Part shown: positions 9,136 to 18,344 of the stretch, piece after piece | Layout: the number at the start of each line of letters is the position of its first letter | Position numbering within the stretch: the first letter of the stretch is position 1 | Assembly: GCA_027487485.1 (NCBI GenBank) | Contig: JAIYDN010000112.1 | Location: 1-64,000, forward strand | Length of the DNA stretch: 64,000 nt | Direction of reading: 5' to 3' | DNA from: Planctomycetaceae bacterium | Lineage (GTDB): Bacteria > Planctomycetota > Planctomycetia > Pirellulales > Pirellulaceae | The notes under the pieces: generated by a model | Seen by the model: only the letters and a program-made list of their open reading frames with translations | Database searches by the model: none | What the model was told of the DNA's origin: nothing | Position numbers and translations under genes: made by a program

Positions 9136-12100
9136 ACTCGCGTGATGCATTTTCTGGTAGCACCTTGTCGAGAGTGTTCATGAAGAGTCGATGATGACGA
9201 ATCTGTGGGTCGTTGGTGGTACCATCGACCTCGATTTGCCATAACTTCGCACCGCTCGCGTTGGAAATGGGTCGGAATATCCCGCCGCGTCGGCCAACAT
9301 TAGCAAACATATCGAGGTGAACCTCGCGTCGCATGTTCACCCACCCCGTGCCGCGCATCGAGACAATATCTCCATCCAACGTCAGCTCTTGAATAGGGAA
9401 CTGATCTCCATCGATTGCGAATTGGACATCCGCAGAATCGAACGCTGCTTGACTGGGGCTTACGGACAAAATCTGGAACAACCGAATCATGGCCGGAAGT
9501 TCATACAGGTTGGCTCGACGCAACCAAGCCTGCCCTTGCCCCTCTAGGGATGAAGTGTTGGTCAGCGCTCCGTTAACGTCGCACTGAATCGAAAGCCTAC
9601 CCGACGTGCTGGTATTGGTCTCACCCAGGTCCACCAGGAACCCGTGCAGGTCGGCATCCACCAAACGGAATCGGTACCTAGCCCTTTCCCCAAGCCCAAG
9701 CGGTTCGGTTCCGCTTAAGAAGATGGTACCGCTTAACGAGCGCGCTCGAATATCGGTGTCTTTGATATCCAGGATGGGCACTTCGGGATTTGCAGAAACA
9801 GCATTGGGATTTTCCGGAGGGATTGGTTCCGATCGATTCAGGATGCCCGGTCTATTGGCAAGCGAGTCGCGGAACTCGCTTCGAAACGACGCTTGCGAAA
9901 CAGCATTCGAGTCCTGGTTCTGACCGAGATAGTCCGCAGCAACCACATCACTGCCTGGAATGCTTTGACGTAGGCTCGGGACCTGTAAGTTTTGTTTTTG
10001 CTGCCATTGGATGGCATCCCGACCAAACATTAATTGTTCGCGGTTGAATGCAAATGGTCCTCGCACCCCTGTCACTGCAACATTCTTGATGGCAAGCGCA
10101 TCGAGATCTAACATGCCATATGCCATAGGGCCAGCCGGGGTGCTCTTGCCCAAAAGAGACAGGGACCCACGAATGCCAGAAGCAATGCCACCTCCACCCA
10201 GTCTGCCATCTTCGATTTGCAATTCCAGATCCCATTCTCGAACGATCGAGACATCGCCCATCAATTCATCTGGATTTGTTGCGCTCGCAATCATTTGCGG
10301 TTGGTACGGAGTCGTGGGGGAAGAAACTCTTGTGTTGCCGGTGATACTGACTGGCCCACGAAAATCCATGCGAACCAACGGGTCGCGTAGATAGCTTGGC
10401 AAACAATTCAACAAGCTTTGATCTACCACGAGACGGGTGGACGGCAGCCAATAGAGCATCCCATCCCATGTGCCATCGGAGTGCAGGCGACACATGCCTT
10501 CGGTTTTCATTCGGCTGGAGTCATGCATTCCCGAAAGCGATTTGATGTCAATCTTTCCGGGCCGACACAAAATCTTGCAGGCGATATCATTGATCTGATA
10601 AGGAAGGGATATGGGGCGAACGGATACGGACCTTCCTGATCTTGTTTCCGACTCGCTCTTTTCGACCACTTCAACTCGATAGTCGATGGCCGGGCTCGTG
10701 CTCTTTCGAGTAATCTCCACGTTCACTTGATCGAGCACGCCGCTTGGCTGCAGTTGGTCCCACAATCCTCGAACGCTTTTTGGAAGTGCCAACTGGAGCT
10801 CTTCATCAAGCCCAACATCGAAGCCATCAAAGAATAGCTCAAGAGACTCTAGGGCGGCATTTTTCGTTTGGCATAACCCATACCCTTTGATTCGAGCGCC
10901 GTCATTTCGCCCGACAAAATCTCGAAGAAGAATACGTTCGTTGTCGATAGTCACTTCACCGTGGACATCTACAATAGGGTAGCGAAAGTTATCATACTTG
11001 ATGGAGCATTCTGAAAACGTTAGCTCGATCGCTTTGGAAATGGTGTCGGGTCGGTCGGCGGTCCGCGTAAAGCGACCTTGTTTCAACAGTACGGTTCCCG
11101 AGGGATGGAGCGAGGTAACAAATTGATTCACACCACTAGGTGTGGTCCCGCGAGGTGAAAGGGCTTTCAACAAGGCTTCGTCAATCGCTATGGGACCGTC
11201 CGCAGCCAAACGCAAATCCATAAGCCAACGCGGCTTGGCTTGCGTTAGCGTAAGCCCGCCGCGAATCGTTTGTTCCCCCGCCTGACCGACAAGATCATTG
11301 GCCGTGATGACGCCGTTCTCGTAAACAAACTCGCCATTGACGTTCTTGACCGGATAGGGAAAGAATTCAGGTTCCAAACCCGCATTCAATGCTTGAACCG
11401 TTACTCTTGGCTTCCATTGTGCACCATCAAACTGAAGGGTAGCTTGCGCATTGACCTTGCCGGCAACACCCATCTTGCGCCATGTTTCCTGGATGGAAAC
11501 GGGAAGCGCTTGATACAAACGCTCGTCAAGAGCCAAACCTTGAACCGCAAAACTGGCTTCCAGCGGCGCTGGAAAAGAATAACCGTGCACATGGCCAGCA
11601 AACGCAAGACTGGTGTCGCGACTGAATGCCTTGAAGTGGTTGAGATAAACGCTCCCTTTCTTGAAGTGAACTTCACCCGAAATGGATTCAAGCGGGTACG
11701 GAACTTTGGGATGCAACAACCGTCCCTGAGAAATGGTCGATTTGGCTTCAAAATCAAGAGTTCCTTGATTCGAAACAGCGGCAAACGATGTATTGAATTG
11801 ACCGCTAAAGCCCTCCACTTGGCTCAGATGCTTTTGAAACACCTTCGGAAGCTGCTCTGCCAAGCGTTGCGAATACTCGAACTTGGCAATCTGACCTTGA
11901 AGAGTCCAGTTGGTTTTGTCTTCATTGATTGTCGCCACCAAGTTTACGCTTCGAAAAAAGCTACTAGAGACACTTGACGTTACTTTGACAGCAAGCGGCA
12001 TCACTCTGCCTGCGATCATGCGAGGTAGAAGATTGGCCTGAACTCGTAAATCGTGGCAAATGATCTCTTGCCCTGTTTGTGCTGATTCATTGCCGATTCG

Positions 12101-12622
12101 AAGCAACCCGGACCGGACTTCGATCGCTGGAAAGCTTGCGTTCAGCGGCTTCTTGCTGGAAAGCTCCTGAACGCTGAAACGCCCATCCGCCATAGGCCAT
12201 AGCGACACCTCCAGTCCATCCGCAATGACCTTTTGAACAGGAAGTTGCCCTTGAGCTAGCCCAATCAACTCCAACGGACCGTAGCACACCAATCGTCCGC
12301 AACGAACTACGTCGCGAAGCCCTTGCTCGGTCGGCTTGGTGATTCGAATTCCTTCAATAGTGATCGATTGTCCGTGCTGCAAATGGGCCCGATCTACATT
12401 CACTTGGTGGCCTGGAAATTCGGTGCGCAGTCGCTTCAATATCTCCTTGGTCAACTTGTCATCGACTTGCCCCATCACGAAGAAGTAACCGGTTAGTCCC
12501 AGAATGGTCAGCAGTAAAAGCCAGACCATACGATGTTCCCAGACGCGATCTCGGCTGCGACGAATCTGTTCGTCGGTATTCTTTGCTTGGTTTTCTGGTA
12601 CTACTTGCGTCAGCCGTGACAT
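9134..12622 (-). CDS. AsmA/TamB-like inner-membrane-anchored protein
   Basis: A 1162-aa protein with one N-terminal transmembrane helix (residues ~32-51) and a very long periplasmic part made of repeated beta-rich segments (patterns such as GEVHFKKGSVYLNHF, NGEFVYENGVITANDL and HGEVTIDNERILLRDF). The C-terminus (LQIEVDG-type strands, NDPQIRHH) resembles the AsmA-like C-terminal region. Proteins of this type form hydrophobic grooves that carry phospholipids between inner and outer membranes; that role here is from family knowledge. It is the last gene of the run 15861-9134, 12 nt after the GT-C transferase gene. The ATG at 12622 is the only sensible start near the anchor. Confidence 0.7.
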   Translation of the reverse strand: MSRLTQVVPENQAKNTDEQIRRSRDRVWEHRMVWLLLLTILGLTGYFFVMGQVDDKLTKEILKRLRTEFPGHQVNVDRAHLQHGQSITIEGIRITKPTEQGLRDVVRCGRLVCYGPLELIGLAQGQLPVQKVIADGLEVSLWPMADGRFSVQELSSKKPLNASFPAIEVRSGLLRIGNESAQTGQEIICHDLRVQANLLPRMIAGRVMPLAVKVTSSVSSSFFRSVNLVATINEDKTNWTLQGQIAKFEYSQRLAEQLPKVFQKHLSQVEGFSGQFNTSFAAVSNQGTLDFEAKSTISQGRLLHPKVPYPLESISGEVHFKKGSVYLNHFKAFSRDTSLAFAGHVHGYSFPAPLEASFAVQGLALDERLYQALPVSIQETWRKMGVAGKVNAQATLQFDGAQWKPRVTVQALNAGLEPEFFPYPVKNVNGEFVYENGVITANDLVGQAGEQTIRGGLTLTQAKPRWLMDLRLAADGPIAIDEALLKALSPRGTTPSGVNQFVTSLHPSGTVLLKQGRFTRTADRPDTISKAIELTFSECSIKYDNFRYPIVDVHGEVTIDNERILLRDFVGRNDGARIKGYGLCQTKNAALESLELFFDGFDVGLDEELQLALPKSVRGLWDQLQPSGVLDQVNVEITRKSTSPAIDYRVEVVEKSESETRSGRSVSVRPISLPYQINDIACKILCRPGKIDIKSLSGMHDSSRMKTEGMCRLHSDGTWDGMLYWLPSTRLVVDQSLLNCLPSYLRDPLVRMDFRGPVSITGNTRVSSPTTPYQPQMIASATNPDELMGDVSIVREWDLELQIEDGRLGGGGIASGIRGSLSLLGKSTPAGPMAYGMLDLDALAIKNVAVTGVRGPFAFNREQLMFGRDAIQWQQKQNLQVPSLRQSIPGSDVVAADYLGQNQDSNAVSQASFRSEFRDSLANRPGILNRSEPIPPENPNAVSANPEVPILDIKDTDIRARSLSGTIFLSGTEPLGLGERARYRFRLVDADLHGFLVDLGETNTSTSGRLSIQCDVNGALTNTSSLEGQGQAWLRRANLYELPAMIRLFQILSVSPSQAAFDSADVQFAIDGDQFPIQELTLDGDIVSMRGTGWVNMRREVHLDMFANVGRRGGIFRPISNASGAKLWQIEVDGTTNDPQIRHHRLFMNTLDKVLPENASRE

Positions 12623-12634
12623 TGATATGAGAAG

Positions 12635-14065
12635 CTATCGATCCATCGACATTTTTTTCGACCCGTTCATTAATTTGTTCACAATCCATTGCATGCAGCA
12701 AACTAGCCCAATGCCACCGAGCACGCACAGCACCAACACCGCAGGCTGCCGGTATCGGACTGAACCGATAAAAAACATATGCAGGATGGCAAAGTACACC
12801 GCAGGCATCGCCATCAACCAGGCTCCAGACTGATTGCGAAGCCGCCACACTCCTACCCCGGACAGCAGCATAATCACGCTGTATCCAAACGCTTCAGCCC
12901 ACCGCACCGCACTGCTTCCCAATTCTCGAGCTACAGGCATGGGGGACCACGTCTTCACGAATTTTACCAACCCTAGCTGAACAGCGGCAGATGAGTTTTC
13001 CAGAGCCCAATCAATAGCAGCATTCCTCATCCGCCGGTCAAGCCGCGACTCAAACGTCCCAATTACCCCATTCCCCGCAGCCTGTTGCCTTTGATCCTCG
13101 TCCACTTGCTCTTTTGCAAACTGATCGACGAACGCCATGTTTTCGTCACTGCTTCCCGAAGCCCCTGGATGCAAGCCATCGTACAGACTGGCTCCCACCT
13201 GAAGTGTTGTCGGAACAAACGTTCCCGACACCCAGTAATTGCGAATCCACCACGGCGACATGCAGACTGCATTTCCTGTGCAAAACATCAGACAACACAG
13301 AATCCAAGTACGAAATCTACCCCATGTACGATTGTGGGCGACCGGTTCTGATCGCCAAATAATCCAAGCGAGATACGGAAGCATGATGACTGGCCATAGG
13401 CTCCAACTGGGACGACTTAGGCAAGCTGCTCCACTTAAAAACCCCGCCGCAAGCATCCAGAATATCGCTTTGGTATCCCGCGCGCGGTCGATGGCCACGA
13501 TAGAAAAAAAAGTCGCTCCGAGCCCCGTAATCATGAGCGGACAGAACAGTGATTCGCTGAGCACAAAGATACTCATGCCTACCGCTCCAGGATACAAAGT
13601 AGCAAGTAAACCGGCAGAAATAGCAACTAAGCCAGTAACTGACTTGGTATTCAGTTCACCGGATTGCCCCGACCAGCTTTTTGAAAGACTCGCAAGTCGA
13701 GCCGCCAGAAACATCAGCATCGCGACACTCATCGTGCCAACAATGCAACCCGCAACTCTAGCCCCAAAAATGGCTGTCCAAGAATTCGATTCCCCTGTTG
13801 GTAACAGCGCCGCAAAGGGAGACAAAAACATGGGATAGAGCGGCGCACGGAAAATCTGAGTATTCACACTGCCGTACTGATAGGGCTCACCATGGGCAAT
13901 GGTTCTTGCAAGATGCCAGTACGAATCGCTATCGCCGAACCGAAGATAGTCTTCCTGGGCGTTGTAGTTCTGCCAAGCCCAAGCCGCAAAGATTCGGACA
14001 AGAAGACAAACCACTAAAATGGCGGCGAGCCATGTTCTCATACTTGGCCTCGCACGCAAAATCAT
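12635..14065 (-). CDS. GT-C type membrane glycosyltransferase (GT39/PMT/ArnT-like)
   Basis: A 476-aa multispanning membrane protein with about ten hydrophobic helices. Near the N-terminus, after the first helix, the periplasmic loop has the pattern FGDSDSYWHLARTI followed by RAPLYPMFLSP. This matches the acidic-loop architecture of GT39-like transferases, which use polyprenyl-phosphate sugars to glycosylate lipids or proteins on the outer face of the membrane. Acceptor and donor cannot be deduced. Its ATG overlaps the stop of the transglutaminase-like lipoprotein gene by ATGA (14062-14065), indicating translational coupling; the AsmA-like gene follows after 12 nt. Confidence 0.75.
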   Translation of the reverse strand: MILRARPSMRTWLAAILVVCLLVRIFAAWAWQNYNAQEDYLRFGDSDSYWHLARTIAHGEPYQYGSVNTQIFRAPLYPMFLSPFAALLPTGESNSWTAIFGARVAGCIVGTMSVAMLMFLAARLASLSKSWSGQSGELNTKSVTGLVAISAGLLATLYPGAVGMSIFVLSESLFCPLMITGLGATFFSIVAIDRARDTKAIFWMLAAGFLSGAACLSRPSWSLWPVIMLPYLAWIIWRSEPVAHNRTWGRFRTWILCCLMFCTGNAVCMSPWWIRNYWVSGTFVPTTLQVGASLYDGLHPGASGSSDENMAFVDQFAKEQVDEDQRQQAAGNGVIGTFESRLDRRMRNAAIDWALENSSAAVQLGLVKFVKTWSPMPVARELGSSAVRWAEAFGYSVIMLLSGVGVWRLRNQSGAWLMAMPAVYFAILHMFFIGSVRYRQPAVLVLCVLGGIGLVCCMQWIVNKLMNGSKKMSMDR

Positions 14066-15861
14066 TTGGGAAGTACTTTGATCTCAAGATCCGCCATCAT
14101 TCGTACGACGTTCAAAAATGGATCATATGGGTTTGCGTCCGAGTAACTTGACTCGATCACCTTGATCCGATCCAACTTCAGGCCGGGATTCTTTTCCGTT
14201 GAATCGATGGGAATCCATCTGTCTCCGTCACGATACTCGACCCAAGCATGAAATCGCATTGCGGGCGCGTCCGATGAACCGTTGTATTGATAACCGAAAG
14301 CAATACGTGCAGGGATTTTGAGCGACCGACAAACTGCCGTCATGAGAATGGCATGCTCAACCGCATTCGCTTTTTTCAGTCGAATCACTTGATTGATCGA
14401 ATGGACTTGATTGTCAAACTCTTTGAATTGAACCCGTTTGAAGAGCTCTTTTTGACACACGCGAACTTTTTCTGAAACCGTTGCCTTCTCCGAATCCAAT
14501 TCCTGGTCGGAAGCAAGAATCGCACTCGCAAGCTTTGCCACGAAAGAACTGGAGGCGGGAATGAGCTCTGTCGATGCGAGCGTACTCGGATCGACTCGCT
14601 CCTCGGCCGCAATTCCACCAACCAACTCTTGCGATTCGTTCACAGGAAAGACCGATATCTCCACTGATTTTGCATCCACCGATCGGATCCGCTGGTTCGT
14701 TCGATCCGAGAAAAGTGCATAAGGGTCTTTCGACTCATGCGTGACTCGATAGGTGGTGGATTCGGAGACCGCCCCATCCAACTGCGACTGAACTACACCC
14801 TGCAAAGGAATCGACCGAACTTCCAAAGCCTGGAGCTCGAACAAGGAAGCGACTGCCTGAGCTGCAACGGGAGTAGTGCGAAAGGTACGGATGTTCGCGG
14901 ACGCAATGAAAGTCTTGTATCCTTCCCCATTGGAATCAACCCAAACCAGTGATCTCAAACCTGAATCGCCCATCAAAGCTGTATTTCGCACCTCCAGCAA
15001 CTCGCGAGTCCCACCTAACATGGTCGGAGTGCTAACGAACTCATCCGCTTCAATCAATCCATCCACCATACGAACCAGAATGGGATCAAAGTACTTCAGC
15101 TTGCGTCGCTCACGTTCTTGTATCGGTTTTCGGATCAAAGATTGTTCCACGGCGAATGGTCCGCGAAAAGACTCCTTCCAGTCAATTTTGGTCTGAGACA
15201 CTTTGCCATTGACCGTATTTGTCATACGTAGAACGCCAGACAAAACACTACCCTTAAACGATTGTTTGTTATCACCAATCTCCAGCGACCCTTCCAATTG
15301 AATCAAATCCCCGTTGTCTTGCTCGAGAGTCGCGACTCTTAGTTTCTGAATCTGAGACTTCCCCTGGATCGACACCCTTGTCGCACCGACCGTTTCGATT
15401 CGGAAGACTTTCTTTCCCTGAGTTTTAGAAACCTCTGCATGACGATGAAGATAGCCAACCGGCAAGTTCCCTAAATACTGCACCTCCCAAATGTCTCGAG
15501 GCAACTGATCTGCGGTGGTCCAAGGCTTGGCGGGATCGTCCACTGTGATGATTGAACTTGCTGTCTTTTTGTTAGGCGCCTGGGAGCCTCCCTGCTCGGC
15601 ATCCGCAATGACTGTGTTCGAACTCGCATCGCCACCCAAAAGGGACAAATCGGGCAGATCGACCGGTACTTCGGAATTTGCCTTGGAATCAGGAATGGGT
15701 TTCGTAGCAGACTCCAGCTGCGCCAATACCGCATCCGTCGCATCCAGTTCCTGCTTGGCGGATTTTGTCTCGCAACCAAATAGAAGCACCAGAACCAAGA
15801 TTGCAAACCAAGGAACGCAGTAAAACCGAACTGTCTTTTGGTGCGACTCGAACTTTGTCAT
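14062..15861 (-). CDS. Lipoprotein with transglutaminase-like domain lacking the catalytic cysteine
   Basis: A 599-aa protein. A hydrophobic segment ending in LLFGC (Cys ~30) fits a lipoprotein signal. The C-terminal ~130 residues are a transglutaminase-like domain: the IPARIAFGY stretch, a histidine in RFHAWVEY (His538) and an aspartate in PIDSTEK (Asp553) are in place. The nucleophile position, 19 residues before the Arg of IPAR, reads N-A-V-E-H and is Ala500 (GCG, nt 14362-14364) instead of Cys. The domain is therefore probably not a thiol protease or cross-linker and may act as a binding fold. The middle region is beta-rich and unrecognised. It is the first gene of the operon with the GT-C enzyme and the AsmA-like protein, which suggests envelope work. 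Confidence 0.75.
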   Translation of the reverse strand: MTKFESHQKTVRFYCVPWFAILVLVLLFGCETKSAKQELDATDAVLAQLESATKPIPDSKANSEVPVDLPDLSLLGGDASSNTVIADAEQGGSQAPNKKTASSIITVDDPAKPWTTADQLPRDIWEVQYLGNLPVGYLHRHAEVSKTQGKKVFRIETVGATRVSIQGKSQIQKLRVATLEQDNGDLIQLEGSLEIGDNKQSFKGSVLSGVLRMTNTVNGKVSQTKIDWKESFRGPFAVEQSLIRKPIQERERRKLKYFDPILVRMVDGLIEADEFVSTPTMLGGTRELLEVRNTALMGDSGLRSLVWVDSNGEGYKTFIASANIRTFRTTPVAAQAVASLFELQALEVRSIPLQGVVQSQLDGAVSESTTYRVTHESKDPYALFSDRTNQRIRSVDAKSVEISVFPVNESQELVGGIAAEERVDPSTLASTELIPASSSFVAKLASAILASDQELDSEKATVSEKVRVCQKELFKRVQFKEFDNQVHSINQVIRLKKANAVEHAILMTAVCRSLKIPARIAFGYQYNGSSDAPAMRFHAWVEYRDGDRWIPIDSTEKNPGLKLDRIKVIESSYSDANPYDPFLNVVRMMADLEIKVLPK

Positions 15862-16197
15862 GGATGGGAAATCAAACCGGGGTAAAGGAAAAACAACTGT
15901 CTCTGCAGGCTTGTCGTTCGGAACATCTTGTTAACGGAACAGGCCCCTCAGAAAAAGTTCCATCTGAGAGATAACGTCTATCGTAATTCCCAGCCCCGAA
16001 AAGCTCGATACGTTATCCGCGAACACTTCCGATTGTATCGAATGTACCACCGGAAATTTGATTGGAAAAGAAACGAAATCTAAGTGCATCGCAGCAAGTC
16101 GACCTAATCTTGGTTGTTCTTCGAATGACTTGAAGCAACATCCATTTTTACATTTTGCTACGCAACTTCCAACCCGAGAAAAGCACGAGCTATTCCC
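15862..16197. other. Divergent intergenic region
   Basis: This region holds the start sides of the transglutaminase-like lipoprotein gene (minus) and the hypothetical gene at 16198 (plus). A minus-strand frame of 127 codons crosses it but shows no family features and overlaps the start of the plus-strand gene. I see no RNA gene or strong repeat. Promoters for both directions must lie here, but none is convincing by eye. Confidence 0.4.
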
Positions 16198-16932
16198 ATG
16201 GGCAACGCTCCCGGTTACCAGCCGAACACCATGTCGACTGTTCCAGAAACTAACGCACGAACGAATCCAACCTCCAGCTTCAAATCGCTCAGCAGCGACG
16301 AGCTCGAAACGCACATGAATGTGTTTCGGTATGGCGCATTCGATTTAACCGATGCAATCCGACCTTCCTACGATTTGCAAGTCGTCCCCAGACAAGGCTA
16401 TCGTCACGATTCGTACACCGACCCGAAAACTAGTACCAAAGTACCGGTCATTATGGCCGCCGCATCTCGTGAAAGACTCTTCGACTTGTTCCTCGATTTG
16501 ATCGATTGTCTAGGGAATGAAGTGGATGTTGTGCTGGAATCAAGCCATTGTGGAGATTCGGAAGATCACGAGGACTTGTATCGTGAGCATATCGATGTCC
16601 CAGTGTTGAAGAGTATTTTCTACGATTTTGAAGATCTAATCCTTAACGATGGTTGCACCGGAATCGCGGTCCTTAATCCGCGTAAGCAACAAGAGATTCA
16701 ATTTGATGAACACAAGATGATCATCTGCTACGGATCACCCTTGGAACCATTTGAAAGAGTTCTCATCAAACACGACGTCTACCCTGACGAGCAAATACGA
16801 TTCATTACCGAAGCAGAACACGTCCATAGCAGCACAGACACTTATGTTCGCGATTTCCCTCGCATGCAATCGCAACTAGGAATCGATTCCGATTCGACGT
16901 CTGGACGAGATGACCTATCCTTCGAATGCTAA
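16198..16932 (+). CDS. Conserved-looking hypothetical protein, acidic, cytoplasmic
   Basis: A 244-aa protein I do not recognise. There is no signal peptide or membrane segment. The first ~35 residues are polar and probably disordered. The body is globular and acidic, with alternating strand and helix stretches (VPVIMAAASRERLFDLFLDL, VDVVLESSHCGDSEDHEDLY, KMIICYGSP). The C-terminus is polar and Ser/Asp-rich. Codon use matches neighbouring genes, and the frame holds for the full length, so it is a real gene. ATG 16198 follows a purine-rich GAGAAAAG; ATG 16231 is an alternative without a ribosome-binding site. It stands alone, and its stop overlaps that of the convergent DUF4832-like gene by three bases. 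I would expect it to be planctomycete-restricted, which needs a search. Confidence 0.7.
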   Translation: MGNAPGYQPNTMSTVPETNARTNPTSSFKSLSSDELETHMNVFRYGAFDLTDAIRPSYDLQVVPRQGYRHDSYTDPKTSTKVPVIMAAASRERLFDLFLDLIDCLGNEVDVVLESSHCGDSEDHEDLYREHIDVPVLKSIFYDFEDLILNDGCTGIAVLNPRKQQEIQFDEHKMIICYGSPLEPFERVLIKHDVYPDEQIRFITEAEHVHSSTDTYVRDFPRMQSQLGIDSDSTSGRDDLSFEC

Positions 16933-18233
16933 TCCGATAAATCAGCTTCGTATTCAATGATCTGACCAGGAATAAGCCGATCGCATTCGATGGAAAGCGA
17001 TGGACTGACGCCTCCCGCTTGAATCGAGAATGATCGCGTCTCGCCAGGAAGCAAACCTTTCAGCGATTCCGACGCTCTTTTTCGGTCAACCGACACGAAG
17101 GCGTCAAAGTAAATGGGGGCAATTCCTTCATTGCAGATACTAATGCGTGACCGTGTATCGTTGGTTTTGAACTCCGTCACACGAAAACGATATCCGCAAG
17201 CCTGCGAAGCGATTCTGATTCGATCCGCTGATTGATATTCTGGCTGGGAATCACCAATCATAAAAGTGATGTGAAACTTTGCGGCCTGCTTTTCGAACGA
17301 AGTTCCATACGGCCCCTTCTCGGCAAGAGCTTTGGTTTGGTCCACCTTCGCAAAAAAACTAAATTCTCCGCCCGTTGGCGCTCGCTTCCATCGTTCGCTT
17401 CCGAATACCTTCCAGTTAGGCTCGTTCTCTTTGGCATGCTTCTTATGATTAAACGAATCGTCGAATAGTCCGAATGGCAGCGACAGCAACAACGGATTGT
17501 CTTCGAACGGAGCGAAATCGCTGTCTGCCGCGTCGACGGAAATCATCCAAGGTGTTTGCTTTAAGACCTTCGATAAATGCTGAACAAATTGGGACTGGTA
17601 TTCCTTCGAGGGGAAGGTCTTTCCAAGAATCATGGGACCATCGTAAATATGGTATTCAGCCCAAAGACCAAACCCCACTTGGACAAATGCGATTCTCGGG
17701 TCTTGGTCGTAACGCTCTGAAAAACGTTCGAAGAACTCCAGGGTAAATCGTTGCAGCTCCGGATGAGTCCAGTCCGGAAACTCGGTTGACTTCCCTTCGC
17801 TTTTTCCCGTCGTTGTTTGATAGCCGGACAATGCCGTGATGTATTTTGGTACGCCAGTCTTCTTTCCAACATACGTATCGTGAAATCGCAAAATGGCTTG
17901 ATGTCCACGCTTAGCAACTTGGTCCAACAACAAATCGATGGCGTTCCAGTTGTATTGTCCTTGCTCATTCACTACTTCCGCATACGTGAAGTAGCTATAC
18001 TCCAGCTGAATTGGGGCCGTTTGTACTGCCTCATTCGTCGTCCACAATACAATGCCGGTCATGGGCTGAACTCGAGTGATCGAAGCATGAAGAGCTCGGC
18101 TCTTCATGTCCGAATCCTGCGCCATCCCCAAATCGCACGGCAACAAAACATATAGCAACAAAAGAAATGCTGCCCTCAAACAATTTCTACGCCTCAAGCG
18201 ATCCAAACTATTTTCTAAATACTGCTTTTCCAT
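16929..18233 (-). CDS. Secreted DUF4832-like, glycoside-hydrolase-fold protein
   Basis: A 434-aa protein with an N-terminal hydrophobic segment (AAFLLLLYVLLPCDLGMAQ) that looks like a signal peptide, cut near MAQ. The body resembles DUF4832 proteins: a TIM-barrel-like first part (the LEYSYFTYAEV, YNWNAIDLLLDQVAKRGHQAILRFHDTY and AFVQVGFGLWAEYH segments) reminiscent of GH42-type hydrolases, then a beta-sandwich C-terminus with an RFRVTEFKTND strand. Enzymatic activity on polysaccharide is possible but unproved. It has no close operon partner; the next minus-strand gene starts more than 100 nt away. The stop overlaps that of the convergent gene at 16932. Confidence 0.65.
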   Translation of the reverse strand: MEKQYLENSLDRLRRRNCLRAAFLLLLYVLLPCDLGMAQDSDMKSRALHASITRVQPMTGIVLWTTNEAVQTAPIQLEYSYFTYAEVVNEQGQYNWNAIDLLLDQVAKRGHQAILRFHDTYVGKKTGVPKYITALSGYQTTTGKSEGKSTEFPDWTHPELQRFTLEFFERFSERYDQDPRIAFVQVGFGLWAEYHIYDGPMILGKTFPSKEYQSQFVQHLSKVLKQTPWMISVDAADSDFAPFEDNPLLLSLPFGLFDDSFNHKKHAKENEPNWKVFGSERWKRAPTGGEFSFFAKVDQTKALAEKGPYGTSFEKQAAKFHITFMIGDSQPEYQSADRIRIASQACGYRFRVTEFKTNDTRSRISICNEGIAPIYFDAFVSVDRKRASESLKGLLPGETRSFSIQAGGVSPSLSIECDRLIPGQIIEYEADLSD

Positions 18234-18344
18234 CGTTCGACTGCTGGCTCAAGGAGGGACTCAACTTCTCCCAACAATCTTAATGAAATTGCATTAGCAA
18301 TCCAGGACTATTCCCGGTAACGGAATGACTTCCCAGGATTCCGC

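Noticed and set aside
11270-11977. 235-codon plus-strand frame over the AsmA-like gene
   Set aside because: Antisense shadow. It has no start context and no recognisable domain.
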